From Bacillus siamensis KCTC 13613 (GTDB lineage: Bacteria; Bacillota; Bacilli; Bacillales; Bacillaceae), in the NCBI RefSeq assembly GCF_000262045.1, contig NZ_AJVF01000037.1:1-64000 (forward strand): a stretch of DNA of 64,000 bases, written 5' to 3'. The translations under genes and the position numbers were made by a program. Under the pieces are notes generated by a model. It was given only the letters and a program-made list of their open reading frames with translations, did not search any database and had not been told where the DNA came from. Below, in pieces: positions 1 through 7,849 of this stretch. How positions within the stretch are numbered: position 1 is the first letter of the stretch; each line of letters opens with the position of its first letter.

Positions 1-66
1 GATTTATTTAAAACTTTGAATTAACAGGTACGTTTTGTCTTGTTTAGTTTTCAAAGATCATTATAA
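1..66 (-). other. 16S rRNA operon leader-like sequence at window edge
   Basis: Read on the minus strand, the stretch after tRNA-Gly contains CTTTGAAAACTAAACAAG followed by ACGTACCTGTTAATTC. I recognise this as the conserved leader that precedes 16S rRNA in Bacillus rrn operons. The two tRNAs would then sit just upstream of a 16S gene lying to the left of the window on the minus strand. The sequence similarity is from memory; the 16S gene itself is outside the window. Confidence 0.6.
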
Positions 67-140
67 TGGAGCGGGTGATGAGAATCGAACTCACGACATC
101 AGCTTGGAAGGCTGAGGTTTTACCACTAAACTACACCCGC
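67..140 (-). tRNA. tRNA-Gly (anticodon TCC)
   Basis: The minus strand folds as a complete 74-nt tRNA ending in an encoded CCA. The acceptor stem is GCGGGTG/CACCCGC, the T arm carries GTTCGATTC, and the anticodon loop CTTCCAA gives anticodon TCC, which reads glycine GGN codons. It lies 9 nt downstream of tRNA-Arg, so the two are probably cotranscribed from the promoter at 245-274. Confidence 0.95.
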
Positions 141-149
141 ATTTTAAAT

Positions 150-226
150 TGGCGCGCCCGAGAGGAGTCGAACCCCTAACCTTTTGATCCGTAGTCAAAC
201 GCTCTATCCAATTGAGCTACGGGCGC
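150..226 (-). tRNA. tRNA-Arg (anticodon ACG)
   Basis: A complete 77-nt minus-strand tRNA with encoded CCA. The acceptor stem is GCGCCCG/CGGGCGC, the T arm contains GGTTCGACTCC, and the anticodon loop CTACGGA gives anticodon ACG (read as ICG), arginine. It is the first gene of the tRNA pair that leads towards the putative rRNA operon. Confidence 0.95.
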
Positions 227-244
227 TTATCAGGCGACTTAACT

Positions 245-274
245 ATCATACTATCAATCAGTGATGATGTCAAG
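245..274 (-). promoter_or_regulatory. Sigma-A promoter of the tRNA-Arg/tRNA-Gly unit
   Basis: On the minus strand a perfect -35 TTGACA is followed after exactly 17 nt by TATGAT, about 20 nt before the tRNA-Arg 5' end. The close match and the short distance fit a strong stable-RNA promoter. Confidence 0.8.
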
Positions 275-492
275 TGTTTTTTTATTTCTTTTCGAAGTTG
301 TTTTCTCAACCTCATTTATTATACACGTTTCTGAGAATTTGTAAAGTCTTTTTTCAAAAGCTCATTTTCTCTTTTAGCGTGATCGCTTTGTTCATCAGCG
401 ACGTTTAATAATATACCATGCCCCTTAAATCGCGTCAACACTTTTACAAAAGTTTTTTCTCACTTATTACTTCCTTCTATATATATAGAAAA
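275..492. other. Intergenic AT-rich stretch, no gene seen
   Basis: Between the tRNA promoter and the iolT terminator I see no ORF with a ribosome binding site and no convincing structured RNA. It is AT-rich spacer between two minus-strand units. Confidence 0.5.
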
Positions 493-520
493 TAAAAAAC
501 AGGATTCCTAAGAACCCTGC
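493..520 (-). terminator. iolT terminator
   Basis: On the minus strand GCAGGGTTC-TTAG-GAATCCTG forms a hairpin with one mismatch, followed by TTTTTTATTTT, just after the iolT stop codon. Confidence 0.7.
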
Positions 521-531
521 ATCTCTCTTGA

Positions 532-1950
532 TTACCCGCTCACCTTGACCTCTGCACTTTTTCGCTCTGGTTTTTCATAAGTACGGAAGTTTTGTTCAAG
601 CTGTTCAAGCGACAGACCTTTTGTTTCCGGCAGGAACCTTTTCACGAATATGACGGACGCTATTCCTAACAGAACAAAAATAAAGAAGGTTGCTGACAGT
701 CCGATGTTTGCGAGCAGAACCGGGAAAGTTAAACCGACAAGGAAGTTCGCGATCCAAAGACAGAAGACAGTGACTCCCATACCAAGCCCCCGCAATCGAA
801 GCGGGAATATCTCCGACAGCATCAGCCAGGTCACAGGAGAAACCGCTCCCTGCTGAAACGCAAGGAAAGTGACGGTTAACCCAAGAACTACATAAGGAAG
901 TGAAGGGGATCCTTTCAGCACGACAGATAAAATGCCGATCAGCAGCAGCACGGCAGTCGTTCCGATCAGCCCCGTCATCAGCATCGGGCGCCGGCCGACT
1001 CTGCCGAGAAGCCATATGCCTACAAAAGTCGCAAGCACGGAAATCACACCGTTAGCGATATTGCCGATCAATGCAGCTTTTGTTTCGAAGCCGGCATCTT
1101 TTAGTATTTGAGTTCCATAGTACATAATTGAATTTACGCCGGTGAGCTGCTGCACTACAGCAATTCCGATTCCGATAAACACAATGCGGCGCACCCACGG
1201 AACGGCAAGGTCCTTAAATGTCGCCTGCTCCATCTCCGCTTCCTTATGAAAAGCAGATTCAATCTCGGCGAGTTCTGACTTTGCTTTCTCGTCATTCCGT
1301 ATTCGCCGGAGAACGCGCAAAGCATCTTCTTTTCTTCCTTTAGAAACCAACCAGCGCGGACTTTCGGGAACTTTCAGCATACCGAAAAACAAGAATACCG
1401 CCGGAAGAGCCGCGATAACGAGCATGTAACGCCAAGCGTGGGACGTATCACCGAGCACATTGCCGATGATGGCATTACACGTGAAGGCAAGCAGCTGGCC
1501 CGTTACAATCATCAGTTCATTTTGGGTAACCATTCTCCCCCGGCTTTCCGCCGGCGACATTTCAGCCAAGTATGCCGGAACTGTCACGGAAGCTCCCCCG
1601 ACAGCAAGCCCCAGCAGAAAACGAGAGATAATCATAACCGATACGTTAGGCGCCAGTGTACATCCCAGCGTCGCCGCAAAGAACAAAACGGCAAGGAAAA
1701 GGATATTTTTACGTCTGCCGTTATAGTCTGACAGCCGCCCTCCGAAAACTGCGCCGATCGCAGCCCCCAAGAGAAGGGAGCTTGCCACCATGCCTTCAGT
1801 CAGGGCCGTAAGATTAAGCTGGTCAGCTTTCGCCATAAAAGGAAGCGCTCCATTAATTACACCTGTATCGTAACCGAAAAGAAGCCCCCCGAACGTCGAT
1901 ACTAAAATGATGGTTCTCAAAAATGAATACTGGCTGCTATTTTTATTCAT
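532..1950 (-). CDS. iolT: Myo-inositol/sugar:H+ symporter, MFS
   Basis: A 472-aa sugar-porter-family MFS transporter, taking up myo-inositol (and, weakly, hexoses) across the cytoplasmic membrane. The sequence shows 12 hydrophobic segments, the motif GGLLFGYDTGVI near the N terminus, R-x-G-R-R type loops (DYNGRRK, GRVGRRP), PESPRWLV after TM6 and PETKGLSLEQLE at the C terminus, all sugar-porter signatures. It matches B. subtilis IolT nearly end to end, including EMSPAESRGRMV. The ATG at 1950 is preferred over an in-frame TTG six bases upstream because GGGAGG lies 8 nt before it. It is monocistronic, flanked by its own terminator. A cre-like box upstream suggests CcpA control; in B. subtilis IolR also represses it. 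Confidence 0.9.
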   Translation of the reverse strand: MNKNSSQYSFLRTIILVSTFGGLLFGYDTGVINGALPFMAKADQLNLTALTEGMVASSLLLGAAIGAVFGGRLSDYNGRRKNILFLAVLFFAATLGCTLAPNVSVMIISRFLLGLAVGGASVTVPAYLAEMSPAESRGRMVTQNELMIVTGQLLAFTCNAIIGNVLGDTSHAWRYMLVIAALPAVFLFFGMLKVPESPRWLVSKGRKEDALRVLRRIRNDEKAKSELAEIESAFHKEAEMEQATFKDLAVPWVRRIVFIGIGIAVVQQLTGVNSIMYYGTQILKDAGFETKAALIGNIANGVISVLATFVGIWLLGRVGRRPMLMTGLIGTTAVLLLIGILSVVLKGSPSLPYVVLGLTVTFLAFQQGAVSPVTWLMLSEIFPLRLRGLGMGVTVFCLWIANFLVGLTFPVLLANIGLSATFFIFVLLGIASVIFVKRFLPETKGLSLEQLEQNFRTYEKPERKSAEVKVSG

Positions 1951-2013
1951 CTTCAAATCCTCCCAGTTTTTATACAGAGATTTAAACCGAATATTCAGTT
2001 ATCTATATTTACG

Positions 2014-2042
2014 CCTATAATGTCTTACCCACGTTTCGACAA
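2014..2042 (-). promoter_or_regulatory. Candidate sigma-A promoter of iolT
   Basis: TTGTCG, 17 nt, TATAGG on the minus strand, about 65 nt upstream of the iolT start. It is the best-spaced promoter match in the interval; a transcript start was not shown. Confidence 0.45.
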
Positions 2043-2192
2043 TTCAAAACAGCTTCTATATAAAAAATCACTCGAAAGCGTCATCATTTATCATTTATAT
2101 TCGCTCTCTCCTTTCGTCGAATTGTTACTTTATAGTTATTTTTTAGTTAAGTTGTAATGATATTATTAGCACTTATGTTATTATCTTAATTT

Positions 2193-2206
2193 TAAAAGCG
2201 CTTTCA
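2193..2206 (-). promoter_or_regulatory. CcpA cre-like site upstream of iolT
   Basis: TGAAAGCGCTTTTA on the minus strand fits the catabolite-responsive element consensus TGWAANCGNTNWCA with one weak position. It lies about 240 nt upstream of the iolT start, in a 420-nt non-coding region that otherwise shows only the promoter candidate and the bidirectional terminator at its far end. The distance is long for direct repression. Confidence 0.45.
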
Positions 2207-2346
2207 GTCAATAAATATTTCAGATAATTTCAAAACTTTTCTAAATATGATCTACACATAATCAATATTTGTTTAAAATCATCTCACTTTCAGAATATAC
2301 TCAATAATCATCTCAGTTTTAATCAATAAATGATTATATAATGAAA

Positions 2347-2376
2347 AAACCCCCAACTGCTGATCGGGGGTTTTTG
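2347..2376. terminator. Terminator of the downstream-facing quinone-reductase gene
   Basis: ACCCCC-loop-GGGGGT hairpin with A-run on one side and T-run on the other. It directly follows the stop codon of the minus-strand gene at 2378, so it is mainly that gene's terminator. Confidence 0.75.
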
Positions 2377-2377
2377 T

Positions 2378-3379
2378 TTATTCTTCGTTCAGTTTAACGA
2401 TCGTTCTCCCTCTCGCTTTTCCTTTTAAGAGAGCAGGGAGCGTGTCCGGCAGTTCCTCAAGTGTAATTTCCTTTTGAATAAAGGCCTCGAGATCCGCTGG
2501 CTTGAAATCTTCAGCCAGACGCTGCCATGTTTTCTTTCTTGTCTCCATCGGACAGGATACTGAATCAATTCCCAGGAGGCTGACGCCGCGCAATATAAAC
2601 GGGAAGACCGTAGCCGGGAGTTTCGTTCCCGCTGTCAGTCCGCTCACTGCAACTGCTCCGCCGTACTGAATCTGGCTGAGAACTGAAGCAAGCGGCTCAC
2701 CTCCGACCGGATCGACGGCCGCGGCCCATTTTTGTTTTTGCATCGGTTTTAACGTGCCGTTGTAAACTTCGTCACGGTGAATAACCGATTTCGCACCGAG
2801 ACTCTTCAGATAGCCGCTTTCTTCTTCTTTTCCCGTACTGGCCTCTACGTCATAGCCTAATGCAGAAAGAATGGAAACCGCAAAGCTTCCGACGCCTCCT
2901 GTTGCTCCCGTCACCAGCACTTTCCCTTTTTCAGGGGCGGCATGGTTTTCCTCAAGACGCTGAACGGACAATGCGGCCGTAAAGCCGGCGGTTCCGATCG
3001 TCATGGCTTCTTTAAGAGTCAGACCTTCAGGCAGCGGCACGATCCAATCTGCAGGAATGCGGGCCATCCCGCTGTAGCCGCCAAAGTGGGAAACGCCTAT
3101 GCCGTAGCTTGTCGCAATGACTTTGTCCCCTTCTTTAAAACGGGCGTCATCTGAGGAAACGACGATTCCCGCTAAATCAATTCCCGGCACGAAAGGATAC
3201 GAGGTTACGATCTTGCCGTCAGGAATGGCAGCCAAGCTGTCTTTGTAATTCACGCCTGAATAGCAAACTTTAATCAGCACTTCACCCTCGGGAAGGTCCT
3301 GAACTGCGAGCTCCTGTACGCTGACTGAAAACCGGTCTTCACGTTGATCGACTACTAACGCTTTAAATTGATCTGTCAT
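2378..3379 (-). CDS. YhdH/YhfP-type NADPH-dependent quinone reductase / acrylyl-CoA reductase family
   Basis: A 333-aa zinc-free medium-chain dehydrogenase/reductase. It shows the YSGVNYKDSLA segment of the quinone-oxidoreductase branch, the family-typical PFVPGIDLAG loop, the Rossmann glycine motif VTGATGGVGSFA near residue 155, and GIDSVSCPM near the C terminus that is characteristic of the YhdH/AcuI group. These are cytosolic NADPH-dependent reductases of quinones or acrylyl-CoA; the substrate here cannot be read from sequence. The ATG at 3379 is preferred over the overlapping GTG at 3382 because AAGGAG lies 8 nt upstream. It is close to B. subtilis YhfP. Monocistronic. Confidence 0.8.
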   Translation of the reverse strand: MTDQFKALVVDQREDRFSVSVQELAVQDLPEGEVLIKVCYSGVNYKDSLAAIPDGKIVTSYPFVPGIDLAGIVVSSDDARFKEGDKVIATSYGIGVSHFGGYSGMARIPADWIVPLPEGLTLKEAMTIGTAGFTAALSVQRLEENHAAPEKGKVLVTGATGGVGSFAVSILSALGYDVEASTGKEEESGYLKSLGAKSVIHRDEVYNGTLKPMQKQKWAAAVDPVGGEPLASVLSQIQYGGAVAVSGLTAGTKLPATVFPFILRGVSLLGIDSVSCPMETRKKTWQRLAEDFKPADLEAFIQKEITLEELPDTLPALLKGKARGRTIVKLNEE

Positions 3380-3505
3380 CACTACGTCTCCTTAAAATGT
3401 ATTGAATGGCTTTGAAAAAGCATAAACTAAGTTTGATTTGTTTTCAAATGTCCTGCCCCGTGTAGTATGATCAAAAGAAAAAACAGCGAAAGAGTGGTTA
3501 GCAGC

Positions 3506-3973
3506 ATGTCTGATAAACAAAACAATGATAACAAAAATAACAACAGCAGTAATCAAACATTACCGGACATTATTCATACCGCCGTTTTCAAGGCGCCGCT
3601 GCAAGTGGTCTGGGATACGGTCTCCACTGCGGACGGACTGTCTCTCTGGTTTATGCCGAATGATTTCACGCCTCAAGAAGACAGTGATTTTCAGCTGGAA
3701 TCTCCATTCGGTCCGTCTCCGTGCAAGGTGCTGGATATCGAAGCGCCGTACCGCCTTTCTTTTTCATGGGATACGGAAGGCTGGATCGTTTCTTTTATCT
3801 TGAAAGAAACGGAAAGCGGAGATACGGAATTCACTCTCATTCACGGCGGATGGAAAGAGCCGGATGCCGTCATCAATAAAGTCAATCGGAAAAGCTCGGA
3901 GATTCACAGTACGATGGACCAAGGATGGAACGGGCTTGTGAACACGAAGCTCCGCGGGGCGGTCGAGGCTTAA
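3506..3973 (+). CDS. yndB: SRPBCC/AHSA1-domain protein, YndB-like
   Basis: A 155-aa START/Bet v1-fold protein of the AHSA1 (activator of Hsp90 ATPase C-terminal) family, probably binding a hydrophobic ligand in the cytosol; the physiological ligand is unknown. The core runs from FKAPLQVVWDTVST through GLSLWFMPNDF and FSWDTEGW to GGWKEP. The N terminus is a low-complexity Asn/Asp/Lys tail (residues 1-24) that is longer than in the B. subtilis protein as I recall it. The ATG at 3506 is preferred over the in-frame ATG at 3467 because a GAAAGAGTGG sequence lies before it and the extra 13 residues look non-coding. Followed by its own terminator. Confidence 0.75.
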   Translation: MSDKQNNDNKNNNSSNQTLPDIIHTAVFKAPLQVVWDTVSTADGLSLWFMPNDFTPQEDSDFQLESPFGPSPCKVLDIEAPYRLSFSWDTEGWIVSFILKETESGDTEFTLIHGGWKEPDAVINKVNRKSSEIHSTMDQGWNGLVNTKLRGAVEA

Positions 3974-3977
3974 CGCA

Positions 3978-4012
3978 AAAGGACGGGACACACTTTCCGT
4001 CCTTTTTTGCTG
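3978..4012 (+). terminator. yndB terminator
   Basis: GGACGG-loop-CCGTCC stem followed by TTTTTTG directly after the stop codon. Confidence 0.8.
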
Positions 4013-4084
4013 CCGATACATAAAAACCGACTTTGCTAAGACACGAACAGAAGAACCGAAAACTGATTTCAGGGGGCGCTGTTC

Positions 4085-4939
4085 ATGTATTATTACAAAG
4101 AAGAACTGATCAATATCATTAAGCCGGACAAGCCGGATCCGGCCGCCGCCAAGGTGCTTCAGGAAATTTTAGGCGGGCACTACGGAGAAATGCGGACGAT
4201 GATGCAATACTTTTTCCAAAGCTCTAATTTCAGGGGAAAAGAAAAGCAGTTCCGCGACCTGCTTCGGGGCGTATTTTTAGAAGAAATTGCACACGTTGAG
4301 CTCGTCCAGCATACGATTAATGCGCTGCTCGATGAAAGCGGGGCGGAGGGCCCCGGAAATCAGGCTTCAGATCAGGCGCCGATTGACGAAGCAGTGAAGC
4401 ATGCCAATCCGCACCATTATATTATCGGGGCGCAAAGTTCTCTGCCTGCAGATGCAAGCGGCAATCCATGGAATGGCCCTTGGGTCTACAATCACGGGAA
4501 TCTGATTGCCGACTTATTGGACAATGTCGTGCTGGAATCAACCGGCGTGCTGCAAAAAACGCGCATTTATGAAATGAGTTCTAATCAGACGTTCAGAGAA
4601 ACACTCGGTTTCCTGATTGTCCGTGACAATGCTCATCAAAATGCTTTTACAAAAGCGCTGGAAACACTGGGTGTTGAATGGGGAAAATTATTCCCCGTGC
4701 CGAATTATGACATTGAGAAATATCCGGAGTGCCGTAAATTCGTTGAGATGGGATATCACAATACCCAATTTAATTTCAGACTGGATTCGACACGGATCGG
4801 AGAAATTCTGCAAGGACAGACGCCGAGCCGAAACGGCGGCGAATTAAGTGTGTCTGAGCCGCCTAAAGGGTTCCCTGTGCCGGAACTTCCTGAGCTTCCG
4901 AATGAGCACAGCCCCGGACTGAAAGATATGAACTTGTAA
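4085..4939 (+). CDS. Manganese catalase family protein
   Basis: A 284-aa di-manganese catalase-type ferritin-fold protein that would disproportionate hydrogen peroxide in the cytosol. Expected ligand motifs are visible: E35 in HYGEMRTMM, the EExxH signature FLEEIAHVE (E66/E67, H70) and a second pair in the region LDNVVLEST and RDNAHQNAF. Length and motif spacing fit the family. The C-terminal tail (about residues 245-284) is proline-rich and ends NEHSPGLKD. Similar proteins in B. subtilis are YdbD and YjqC; I am not sure which is the orthologue. RBS AGGGGGCG lies upstream. It is monocistronic with its own terminator, and could be a general-stress gene, although no sigma-B promoter was identified with confidence. 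Confidence 0.8.
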   Translation: MYYYKEELINIIKPDKPDPAAAKVLQEILGGHYGEMRTMMQYFFQSSNFRGKEKQFRDLLRGVFLEEIAHVELVQHTINALLDESGAEGPGNQASDQAPIDEAVKHANPHHYIIGAQSSLPADASGNPWNGPWVYNHGNLIADLLDNVVLESTGVLQKTRIYEMSSNQTFRETLGFLIVRDNAHQNAFTKALETLGVEWGKLFPVPNYDIEKYPECRKFVEMGYHNTQFNFRLDSTRIGEILQGQTPSRNGGELSVSEPPKGFPVPELPELPNEHSPGLKDMNL

Positions 4940-4940
4940 T

Positions 4941-4970
4941 AAAAAACGCCTGCTTCGGGCGTTTTTTTAT
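4941..4970 (+). terminator. Mn-catalase terminator
   Basis: AAACGCCTG-CTTC-GGGCGTTT hairpin with a following T7 run, two bases after the stop. Confidence 0.8.
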
Positions 4971-5111
4971 TTTTATAGATGTAAGGTTTGAACGTGAGCA
5001 AAACGGGGAATATAAGCGGGGAGATCTTGACATGCGGCCGTATCAAGTCACTCCATTATGATTTGAGCATACTGCTGTACATACTTCAGCATATAAAGCT
5101 GTCCTAATTTT

Positions 5112-5127
5112 CCAGCCGGCCGGCTGG
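5112..5127. promoter_or_regulatory. Perfect 16-bp palindrome upstream of yveA
   Basis: CCAGCCGGCCGGCTGG is a perfect palindrome 60 nt upstream of the yveA start, immediately before a candidate -10 GATAAT (about 5138). It is either an operator or a short transcript hairpin. No regulator gene adjoins yveA. Confidence 0.4.
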
Positions 5128-5187
5128 GTATGTTCGAATGATAATGGGAATTATGTAAATAGAACATGTCTTATAAGGAGGCAGCGA

Positions 5188-6750
5188 ATGTCTAAGCAAG
5201 GAAACTTCCAGAAATCTATGTCACTTTTTGATCTTATTTTAATCGGCATGGGAGCCATATTCGGTTCAGCATGGCTGTTTGCCGTCAGTAACGTCGCCTC
5301 TAAAGCAGGCCCATCAGGCGTTTTTTCCTGGCTGATCGGCGGGGGAATCATCTTATTGATCGGCTTAGTTTATGCGGAACTAGGCGCCGCGCTGCCGCGG
5401 ACCGGGGGAATTATCCGGTATCCCGTATATTCACACGGACACCTGGTCGGATATTTAATTTCCTTTGTCACCATTGTGGCCTACACGAGCCTTATTTCTA
5501 TAGAAGTCACGGCAGTCCGCCAATACGTGGCATATTGGTTTCCCGGGTTGACCGTGAAAGGTTCTGACTCACCGACAATTGCCGGGTGGATATTGCAATT
5601 TGCGCTGCTCTGCATGTTCTTCCTCCTCAATTACTGGAGTGTCAAAACCTTTGCAAAAGCAAACTTCATTATTTCGATTTTTAAATATGTCGTTCCGATT
5701 ACGGTTATTATAGTACTGATTTTTCATTTTCACCCGGGCAATATGACCGTTCACGGATTTGCGCCTTTTGGTTTCACCGGAATTCAGGCCGCGATTTCTA
5801 CCGGCGGTGTCATGTTCGCCTATCTTGGGCTGCACCCGATTGTGGCTGTCGCAAGTGAAGTGCAGAATCCGAAGCGGAACATTCCGATCGCATTGATTGT
5901 CTGTATTATCGTTTCTACTATTATTTACACCGTGCTGCAGCTCACTTTTATCGGGGCGATTCCGGCGGATACCCTGAAGCACGGATGGCCGGCTATCGGG
6001 ACTGAATTCTCTCTTCCGTTCAAAGATATCGCCGTTTTGCTCGGATTAGGGTGGCTGGCGACATTGGTTATTTTAGATGCGATTTTATCACCGGGCGGTA
6101 ACGGTAATATCTTTATGAATACGACTTCACGTCTCGTCTACGCCTGGGCCAGAAACGGAACTTTATTCAGCATCTTTTCTAAAGTCAATAAAGAAACCGG
6201 GACACCGCGTGCCTCCCTTTGGCTTTCGTTCGGTCTGGCTGTTTTTTGGACGCTGCCGTTCCCTTCTTGGAACGCTCTTGTGAACGTGTGCTCCGTCGCA
6301 TTGATTCTGTCTTATGCGATTGCGCCGATTTCTTCAGCGGCGCTGAGGGTGAACGCGAAGGATATTAACAGACCGTTTTATTTAAAAGGGATGAGCATCA
6401 TCGGGCCGCTGTCGTTTATTTTTACCTCTTATATTGTATATTGGTCCGGATGGCGCACCGTATCCTGGCTTCTCGGTTCTCAAATTGTCATGTTTCTGAT
6501 CTACCTCTGTTTCAGTAAATATGCTCCCAAAGATGATGTCAGCATACGGCAGCAGCTGAAATCAGCCTGGTGGATCGTCGGCTTTTATGTGATGATGCTG
6601 ATTTTCTCCTATCTCGGCTCGTTCGGCCACGGATTGGGCATTATCAGCAATCCGCTTGACCTGATTCTGATCGCCATCGGTTCGCTCGGTATTTATTACT
6701 GGGCAAAATATACGGGACTGCCGAAGGCTATGATCGACAGTGATAAATGA
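5188..6750 (+). CDS. yveA: Aspartate/glutamate:proton symporter, APC family
   Basis: A 520-aa amino-acid permease that should import L-aspartate with protons. It shows about 12-14 membrane segments, the N-terminal LFDLILIGMGAIFGSAWLF helix-1 break typical of APC transporters, GFAPFGFTGI before TM6 and ASEVQNPKRNIPIA, the family's conserved loop. The protein is nearly identical in length and sequence to B. subtilis YveA, described as an aspartate:H+ symporter. RBS AAGGAGG lies 7 nt before ATG. It stands alone between the Mn-catalase and yvdT, with its own terminator; regulation may involve the upstream palindrome. Confidence 0.88.
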   Translation: MSKQGNFQKSMSLFDLILIGMGAIFGSAWLFAVSNVASKAGPSGVFSWLIGGGIILLIGLVYAELGAALPRTGGIIRYPVYSHGHLVGYLISFVTIVAYTSLISIEVTAVRQYVAYWFPGLTVKGSDSPTIAGWILQFALLCMFFLLNYWSVKTFAKANFIISIFKYVVPITVIIVLIFHFHPGNMTVHGFAPFGFTGIQAAISTGGVMFAYLGLHPIVAVASEVQNPKRNIPIALIVCIIVSTIIYTVLQLTFIGAIPADTLKHGWPAIGTEFSLPFKDIAVLLGLGWLATLVILDAILSPGGNGNIFMNTTSRLVYAWARNGTLFSIFSKVNKETGTPRASLWLSFGLAVFWTLPFPSWNALVNVCSVALILSYAIAPISSAALRVNAKDINRPFYLKGMSIIGPLSFIFTSYIVYWSGWRTVSWLLGSQIVMFLIYLCFSKYAPKDDVSIRQQLKSAWWIVGFYVMMLIFSYLGSFGHGLGIISNPLDLILIAIGSLGIYYWAKYTGLPKAMIDSDK

Positions 6751-6752
6751 TG

Positions 6753-6795
6753 AACGCCGGAAAGAAGCATGATCTTCTTTCCGGTCTTTTTATTT
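6753..6795 (+). terminator. yveA terminator
   Basis: CCGGAAAGAAG-loop-CTTCTTTCCGG hairpin followed by TCTTTTTATTTTT. Confidence 0.85.
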
Positions 6796-6828
6796 TTAAG
6801 GATGACAAAAAAGCGAAAATACGATAAA

Positions 6829-6847
6829 ATGAATGACAGTCATTCAT
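6829..6847. promoter_or_regulatory. YvdT operator 1 (19-bp palindrome)
   Basis: ATGAATGACAGTCATTCAT is a perfect 9-1-9 palindrome 20 nt before the yvdT start. The same sequence recurs with 17/19 identity at 7484-7502 before yvdS, so it is the probable binding site of the TetR-family YvdT. Confidence 0.75.
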
Positions 6848-6866
6848 AAAAGGAGGAACCCCTCTA

Positions 6867-7448
6867 TTGGCAAAACAAAGCTCGGGAAAATATGAAAAGA
6901 TCCTGCAAGCCGCGATTGAAGTCATTTCTGAAAAAGGATTAGACAAAGCATCCATCTCAGAAATCGTCAAAAAAGCCGGAACGGCCCAAGGGACGTTTTA
7001 CTTATATTTTTCTTCTAAAAACGCCCTCATATCAGCGATTGCAGAAAACCTGCTTGATCATACGCTGGACAGAATCAAAGGGAAAACGGACGGCACTGAA
7101 GATTTTTGGACGGTGCTGGACATTTTGGTTGATGAGACATTTCACATCACCCGGCTTCATAAAGATATTATCGTCCTCTGTTATTCCGGTCTTGCCATCG
7201 ATCACTCAATGGAAAAATGGGAGGCCATTTATCAGCCTTATTATTCCTGGCTGGAAGGCGTCATCAATACGGCCATTGAGCAGGGTGAGGTCATCAGCGG
7301 CATTCATGTCAGATGGACGGCCAGAACGATTATCAATGTTGTCGAGAACGCGGCTGAACGGTTTTATATCGGCTGTGAACAGGATGTTGATCTCGAAGTA
7401 TATAAAAAAGAAATATTCAGCTTTCTCAAAAGAAGCTTACAGAAATGA
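6867..7448 (+). CDS. yvdT: TetR-family repressor of the SMR pair
   Basis: A 193-aa TetR/AcrR-type regulator. The N-terminal HTH (about residues 8-52) reads KILQAAIEVISEKGLDKAS...AGTAQGTFYLYFSSKNAL, a textbook TetR helix-turn-helix. The C-terminal ligand domain closely follows B. subtilis YvdT. The start is TTG, supported by AGGAGG 10 nt upstream; no better ATG exists. It is the first gene of yvdT-yvdS-yvdR and probably represses both itself and the efflux genes through the two operator copies. Inducing ligand unknown, presumably a cationic drug exported by YvdRS. Confidence 0.88.
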   Translation: MAKQSSGKYEKILQAAIEVISEKGLDKASISEIVKKAGTAQGTFYLYFSSKNALISAIAENLLDHTLDRIKGKTDGTEDFWTVLDILVDETFHITRLHKDIIVLCYSGLAIDHSMEKWEAIYQPYYSWLEGVINTAIEQGEVISGIHVRWTARTIINVVENAAERFYIGCEQDVDLEVYKKEIFSFLKRSLQK

Positions 7449-7483
7449 TTGGCAGAGACCGATCATTTTTGACCGCCCTAAAA

Positions 7484-7502
7484 ATGACTGACATTCATTC
7501 AT
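7484..7502. promoter_or_regulatory. YvdT operator 2
   Basis: ATGACTGACATTCATTCAT matches operator 1 at 17 of 19 positions and lies 17 nt before the yvdS start, in the only gap between yvdT and yvdS. It implies either a second, separately controlled promoter or a roadblock site. Confidence 0.7.
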
Positions 7503-7519
7503 AATTGAGGTGACTGTAA

Positions 7520-7849
7520 ATGTATTGGCTGCTTGTACTGATAGCCGGACTGTTAGAAGTGGTTTGGGCGTCCGCTCTGAAACATGCGGACTCGCTCATT
7601 GATTGGATCGGTATTTTCCTGCTGATTGCCGTCAGCTTCCTGATGTTGATTCGTTCTTATAAAAAAATACCGATGGCTGCCGCATACACCGTTTTTGTCG
7701 GAATAGGCACCGTCGGCACATATGTAACGGGCGTCATTTTAGGAGAGCCTTTTTCAATCGGGCAAATCTTCTTTTTGGCTCTGCTGTTGTCCGGTATTTT
7801 AGGAATGAAGGTATTTACGAAAGAAACTGAAACAAGGGGTGAACATTAA
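7520..7849 (+). CDS. yvdS: SMR multidrug efflux subunit
   Basis: A 109-aa small multidrug resistance protein with four membrane helices. The conserved membrane Glu of SMR pumps is in helix 1 (GLLEVVWASALKHAD), and the YTVFVGIGTVGT segment of helix 3 is the family signature. It should form a heteromer with YvdR to export cationic compounds by proton antiport. RBS GAGGTGACTG precedes ATG. Its last base overlaps the first of yvdR, so the two are translationally coupled. Confidence 0.88.
   Translation: MYWLLVLIAGLLEVVWASALKHADSLIDWIGIFLLIAVSFLMLIRSYKKIPMAAAYTVFVGIGTVGTYVTGVILGEPFSIGQIFFLALLLSGILGMKVFTKETETRGEH

Noticed and set aside
605-1015. Long minus- and plus-strand ORFs inside iolT, such as 605-1015
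   Set aside because: They lie wholly within the conserved IolT frame, lack ribosome binding sites and have compositions typical of shadow frames.
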